Part shown: one piece after another, positions 4,573-7,484 of the stretch | Layout: every line of letters begins with the position of its first letter | Numbering within the stretch: the first letter of the stretch is position 1 | Source of the DNA: JALZAA01 sp035316005 | Lineage (GTDB): Bacteria; Actinomycetota; Acidimicrobiia; IMCC26256; JACDBD01 | Assembly: GCA_035316005.1 (NCBI GenBank) | Contig: DATFXK010000121.1 | Span: forward strand, 1 to 7,484 | Reading direction: 5' to 3' | DNA length: 7,484 bases | Notes under the pieces: generated by a model | The model's input: the letters and a program-made list of their open reading frames with translations, nothing else | Databases searched by the model: none | Told to the model about the DNA's origin: nothing | Position numbers and translations under genes: made by a program

Positions 4573-6050
4573 TGCCGGAGCTTCTTCTTGCTCGCCGCCT
4601 GCCACACCTCGCCCCAGGCCTTCCGCGTGCGGTCGATCTCGAGCCGCTCGAGACTGGCCAGCTGGCCGGCCACGAAGACCTCCCGGCCGATCGCCGCCGA
4701 CGCCACCTCGCGCAGCCACGCCTCGGCGACGACGGCGTCCTGATGCTCGCCCAGGACGTCCTGGAGATCGGCGATCGCCTTCGCGAACGCGCGCGCCCGC
4801 TTCCCGATCGCGGGCGCGACGGCCTCGGCCGCGTAGCGGCACCGCTTGGCCTCGATCCGCACCTCGTGGAGCTGCGCGTCGGGCGGGTCTTCGGGCAGCT
4901 CGTCGACGGTGGCGCGCAGCCGCCCCCACGGCTCGCGCACGAGCGGCGGGAGGAGGTCGGTGGCGGGAGCATCGGCGTCGGGCAACAGGGCCGGCTCCTG
5001 GGCCGCTTCGACCAGACGGTCGAGGAGCTCGGCGTACCGGGCGCTCTCGAGCGCGTCGCGCAGCTCGGCGCGCGCTTCGTCCCAGCGCTGGAGCAGCCGC
5101 TGGACGATCTTCTTGGCGGGCGCCTGGTCGGCGGGGGGGAGTCGCTCGGCATGGGCGCGCAGCCGGTCGAGGAGCACCTCCGTGTCGCGCACGGCGCCGA
5201 GCTCGTGGGCGATGCCCTTCAGGTCACGCCGCAGCGATTGCGCCCAGTCCGCGTCGAGCAGGTCGCGGAAGGTGCGGAGGTCCGAGCGCAGGCGGCGGGT
5301 GGCGACGCGGGCCTGGTGCACGTCCTCGGGGTCGTCGCCGAGACGAACCCCGGGATCGTGCGCGACCAGACGCGCGACGGACGCGGCCAGCGCGTTGCGG
5401 ATCACGTCGGCGGCCGGGGGCGACGGGCCGAGGCGGTGCACGGCGGCGACGTCGGGCGGCTCCAGGGCGCGCCAGCCGAGCGCCCGCACGATCTGCGGGC
5501 TCGGGTCGGGCGGGCCAGCGCCGGCGGCCCGCAGCCGGGTGTGGAGCGCGTCCACCAGCCCCTCGGGGGCGGCGTCGTCGACCTCGAGCTCGACCTCCCG
5601 GAACCGGGCCGCGACGCGCCCCCCGGCGAGCACGGTCACCTCGTCGTCCAGCACCTGACCCAGCGTCTTGCCCGACCGGTCGTGCAGCTCGACGGGACGG
5701 CGGCGAGTCCGAAGCCGCGCGACCGGCCCGACCTTCGACGTGCGGACGAGCGCCCGCACGAGCTCCAGTGCCGCCGCCGGTGGGTTGCCGGCCTCGCCGT
5801 CGAAGCGGTGCTCGTGCTTCGGGCGCCCGGGGTCGTCGGCACCCCCTCGTCCGAGCGTGACCACCCAGCCGTCGTCGCCGCGGTAGAGGAGCGTCGCGCC
5901 GGCCCGGGCGAGGCGCAGGTCGGGCGTGTCGTGATACGTCAGCTCGACGACAGCCGGTTCGCCCTCGACGGCATCGATCCCGTCGACGAGCCGACCGAGC
6001 GGGGGGAGCTGGAACCCGGGGGGCGAGGAGAGGGACTGACGCGAGCTCAC
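4563..6050 (-). CDS. CYTH-CHAD domain protein (polyphosphate-associated), CYTH active site degenerate
   Basis: A 495-aa two-domain protein. The N-terminal part (about 9-200) is CYTH/triphosphate-tunnel-like: PPGFQLPPL, TYHDTPDLRLARAGATLLYR (38-57), KHEHRF and the strand FREVELEVDD (150-159). The C-terminal CHAD domain (about 210-490) is a helical bundle rich in conserved His, Arg and Lys: DVHQARVATRRLRSDLRTFR (243-262), ELGAVRDTEVLLDRL (283-297), LHEVRIEAKRCRYAAE (394-409) and DLQDVLGEHQDAVVA (428-442). CHAD domains bind inorganic polyphosphate and can localise to polyphosphate granules, consistent with the gene lying directly after ppk1. The first-strand ExExK signature needed for triphosphate/metal binding in CYTH enzymes is missing; the matching positions near residues 2-6 read SSRQS. 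The CYTH part is therefore probably not an active triphosphatase or adenylate cyclase. The GTG start at 6050 overlaps the ppk1 stop (GTGA). Confidence 0.93.
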   Translation of the reverse strand: MSSRQSLSSPPGFQLPPLGRLVDGIDAVEGEPAVVELTYHDTPDLRLARAGATLLYRGDDGWVVTLGRGGADDPGRPKHEHRFDGEAGNPPAAALELVRALVRTSKVGPVARLRTRRRPVELHDRSGKTLGQVLDDEVTVLAGGRVAARFREVELEVDDAAPEGLVDALHTRLRAAGAGPPDPSPQIVRALGWRALEPPDVAAVHRLGPSPPAADVIRNALAASVARLVAHDPGVRLGDDPEDVHQARVATRRLRSDLRTFRDLLDADWAQSLRRDLKGIAHELGAVRDTEVLLDRLRAHAERLPPADQAPAKKIVQRLLQRWDEARAELRDALESARYAELLDRLVEAAQEPALLPDADAPATDLLPPLVREPWGRLRATVDELPEDPPDAQLHEVRIEAKRCRYAAEAVAPAIGKRARAFAKAIADLQDVLGEHQDAVVAEAWLREVASAAIGREVFVAGQLASLERLEIDRTRKAWGEVWQAASKKKLRQWL

Positions 6051-7484
6051 GCCCGCGGCTCGAGGGCGCGGGCGCGCTGCACCGCCAGCTCCTTGAGCTG
6101 GCGGTGGGTGTTGACACCGGCGGTGCGGGGCACCGTGCGCCAAGCGCCGTCGCGGTCGAGCTCCCACGCCAGCGTGTCGTCGGCCAGGTCGATCGTGAGG
6201 ATCTCGTCGAGGCGGTCGCGCATCGCCGGCGCGGTGACGGGCACCAGCGCCTCGACGCGCCGGTCGAGGTTCCGCGGCATGAGGTCGGCCGACCCGATGA
6301 GGTACTCGGCCGAGTCCGGCTCCGCGCCGAAGCGGTAGATGCGCGAGTGCTCCAGGAACTGCCCGACGATCGAACGGACGCGGATCGTCTCCGACAACCC
6401 CGGTACGCCGGCGCGCAAGCAGCAGATCCCGCGCACGACGAGGTCGATCGGGGTGCCCGCCTGCGACGCGGTGTACAACGCGTCGATCAGCTCGGGGTCG
6501 ACGAGGCTGTTCATCTTCAACGTGATCCGCCCGTCGGGCCCGAGCTCGGCCTGACGCTCGATGCGCTTCAAGAGCTCGGGCCGGATCGTCACCGGCGCGA
6601 CGAGCAGCTTCCGGTAGTGACCCTGGCGGCTGTAGCCGGTGAGGTAGTTGAACAGCTCGGTCAGGTCGGCGCCGAGATCGGGGTCGGCGGACAGCAGGCC
6701 GAGGTCCTCGTAGGTCATCGCCGTCTTCGGGTTGTAGTTGCCGGTGCCGACGTGGCAGTACCGGCGGATGCCGTCGGGCTCCTGGCGCACCACGAGCAGG
6801 ATCTTGGCGTGCGTCTTCAGACCGACGAGCCCGTACACGACGTGGATGCCCGCCTCCTCGAAAAGTTGCGCCCGTTCGATGTTGGCCTGCTCGTCGAAGC
6901 GCGCTTTGAGCTCGACGAGCGCGACGACCTGCTTGTCCTGCTCGGCGGCGTGGATCAGTGAACGCACGAGCGCGCTGTCGCTGCCGGCGGTGCGGTACAG
7001 CGTCTGCTTGATCGCGAGCACGTTCGGGTCGCGCGACGCCTGCTCGACGAAGGCCTCGATCGACGTCCCGAACGAGTCGTACGGATGGTGCACGAGCACG
7101 TCGCCCTGCTGGAGGACCCGGAACATGTCGGGCGGGGCGTCGGTGCGGGCGAGGACGGGCTGGGTCTGCGGATTCCACGGCTCTTCCTTGAGCTCGGGCC
7201 GGTCGAGCCCGTACAGCCCCCATAGCCCGCTCAGGCCCAGCGGCCCGTCGACGACGTACACGTCGGAGTCCGTCAGGTCGAGCTCACGGCACAGCAGCTC
7301 CAGCACCTCGTCGCTCATCGTGGGCCCGACCTCGAGGCGCACCACGCGGCCGAACTTGGTCCGGCGGCGCAGGATCAGCTCCATCGCCTCCAACAGGTCC
7401 TCGGCGTCGTCCGAGAGCTCGAAATCGGCGTCGCGGGTGACCCGGAACGGATGGGTGGCGACCATCTCCATGCCCGGGAAGAGG
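6047..7484 (-). CDS. ppk1: Polyphosphate kinase PPK1 (N-terminal part outside window)
   Basis: C-terminal 478 residues of polyphosphate kinase 1, which reversibly transfers the ATP gamma-phosphate onto inorganic polyphosphate. The 5' end lies past the right edge; full PPK1 is about 700 aa. The visible part begins LFPGMEMVATHPFRVTRDAD, a conserved PPK1 block. The autophosphorylated His is in GLKTHAKILLV (codon 6811-6809, equivalent to E. coli His435) and the second essential His in FLEHSRIYRF (codon 6349-6347, equivalent to His592). The Mg-binding arginines are in IKQTLYR and LKARFDE. Other family blocks are CHVGTGNYNPKTAMTYEDLGLL and LKMNSLVDPELIDALY. No key residue in this part is missing, so the enzyme should be active. 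It is the first visible gene of the minus-strand operon and its stop overlaps the CYTH-CHAD start. The promoter and any Pho box lie outside the window. Confidence 0.97.
   Translation of the reverse strand, partial: LFPGMEMVATHPFRVTRDADFELSDDAEDLLEAMELILRRRTKFGRVVRLEVGPTMSDEVLELLCRELDLTDSDVYVVDGPLGLSGLWGLYGLDRPELKEEPWNPQTQPVLARTDAPPDMFRVLQQGDVLVHHPYDSFGTSIEAFVEQASRDPNVLAIKQTLYRTAGSDSALVRSLIHAAEQDKQVVALVELKARFDEQANIERAQLFEEAGIHVVYGLVGLKTHAKILLVVRQEPDGIRRYCHVGTGNYNPKTAMTYEDLGLLSADPDLGADLTELFNYLTGYSRQGHYRKLLVAPVTIRPELLKRIERQAELGPDGRITLKMNSLVDPELIDALYTASQAGTPIDLVVRGICCLRAGVPGLSETIRVRSIVGQFLEHSRIYRFGAEPDSAEYLIGSADLMPRNLDRRVEALVPVTAPAMRDRLDEILTIDLADDTLAWELDRDGAWRTVPRTAGVNTHRQLKELAVQRARALEPRA

Noticed and set aside
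3638..5152. A 504-codon reading of the histidine-phosphatase frame extending through the Nudix and CHAD genes
   Set aside because: Only the last 159 codons show a domain. The rest is a low-complexity Arg/Ser/Pro shadow kept open by the high GC content.
4563..7223. A single long minus-strand reading frame that would join the CYTH-CHAD protein to a large N-terminal extension
   Set aside because: The part beyond 6050 is the out-of-frame reading of ppk1. It is Arg/Ala/Pro-rich without domains, while the ppk1 frame there has conserved catalytic motifs. The GTG at 6050 is the sensible start.

Overview
This is a GC-rich, almost wholly coding stretch. It probably comes from a high-GC actinobacterium: the two-component pair resembles mycobacterial SenX3/RegX3, and a polyphosphate kinase gene sits next to MutT1-type Nudix and histidine-phosphatase modules, as ppk1 and mutT1 do in mycobacteria. 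The exact lineage cannot be read from the sequence; Acidimicrobiia is a guess. The only gene-free stretches are a few tens of bases at most. No RNA gene, mobile element, CRISPR array or convincing rho-independent terminator was seen.

Plus strand, left part (1-3118): the 3' end of pstA (phosphate ABC permease), complete pstB (phosphate ABC ATPase), then a PAS-containing HisKA histidine kinase and an OmpR/PhoB-class response regulator. The last three are tightly packed and probably form one operon. It would join high-affinity phosphate uptake to its phosphate-starvation sensor and regulator. A phoU gene, which often follows pstB, is absent at this position.

Minus strand, right part (3108-7484, reading leftwards): polyphosphate kinase ppk1 (5' end outside the window), a CYTH-CHAD polyphosphate-binding-type protein, a Nudix hydrolase, a SixA-like histidine phosphatase, and an HD-domain protein of the PhnZ/TmpB mixed-valence diiron oxygenase type (phosphonate C-P cleavage). 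Each gene overlaps the next by 4-10 nt, so this looks like one translationally coupled operon. The two operons converge and overlap tail to tail by 11 nt.

Read together, the window is a phosphorus-homeostasis locus: uptake (Pst), sensing and transcriptional control (SenX3/RegX3-like), storage as polyphosphate (PPK1, CHAD), (pyro)phosphate and nucleotide clean-up (Nudix, histidine phosphatase) and possibly organophosphonate salvage (PhnZ-like). The most notable points are a PhnZ-like enzyme that keeps its metal ligands but appears to lack two active-site residues, a CYTH domain that has lost its ExExK motif, a MutT1 split exactly at its interdomain linker, and likely CTG start codons with strong Shine-Dalgarno sequences.
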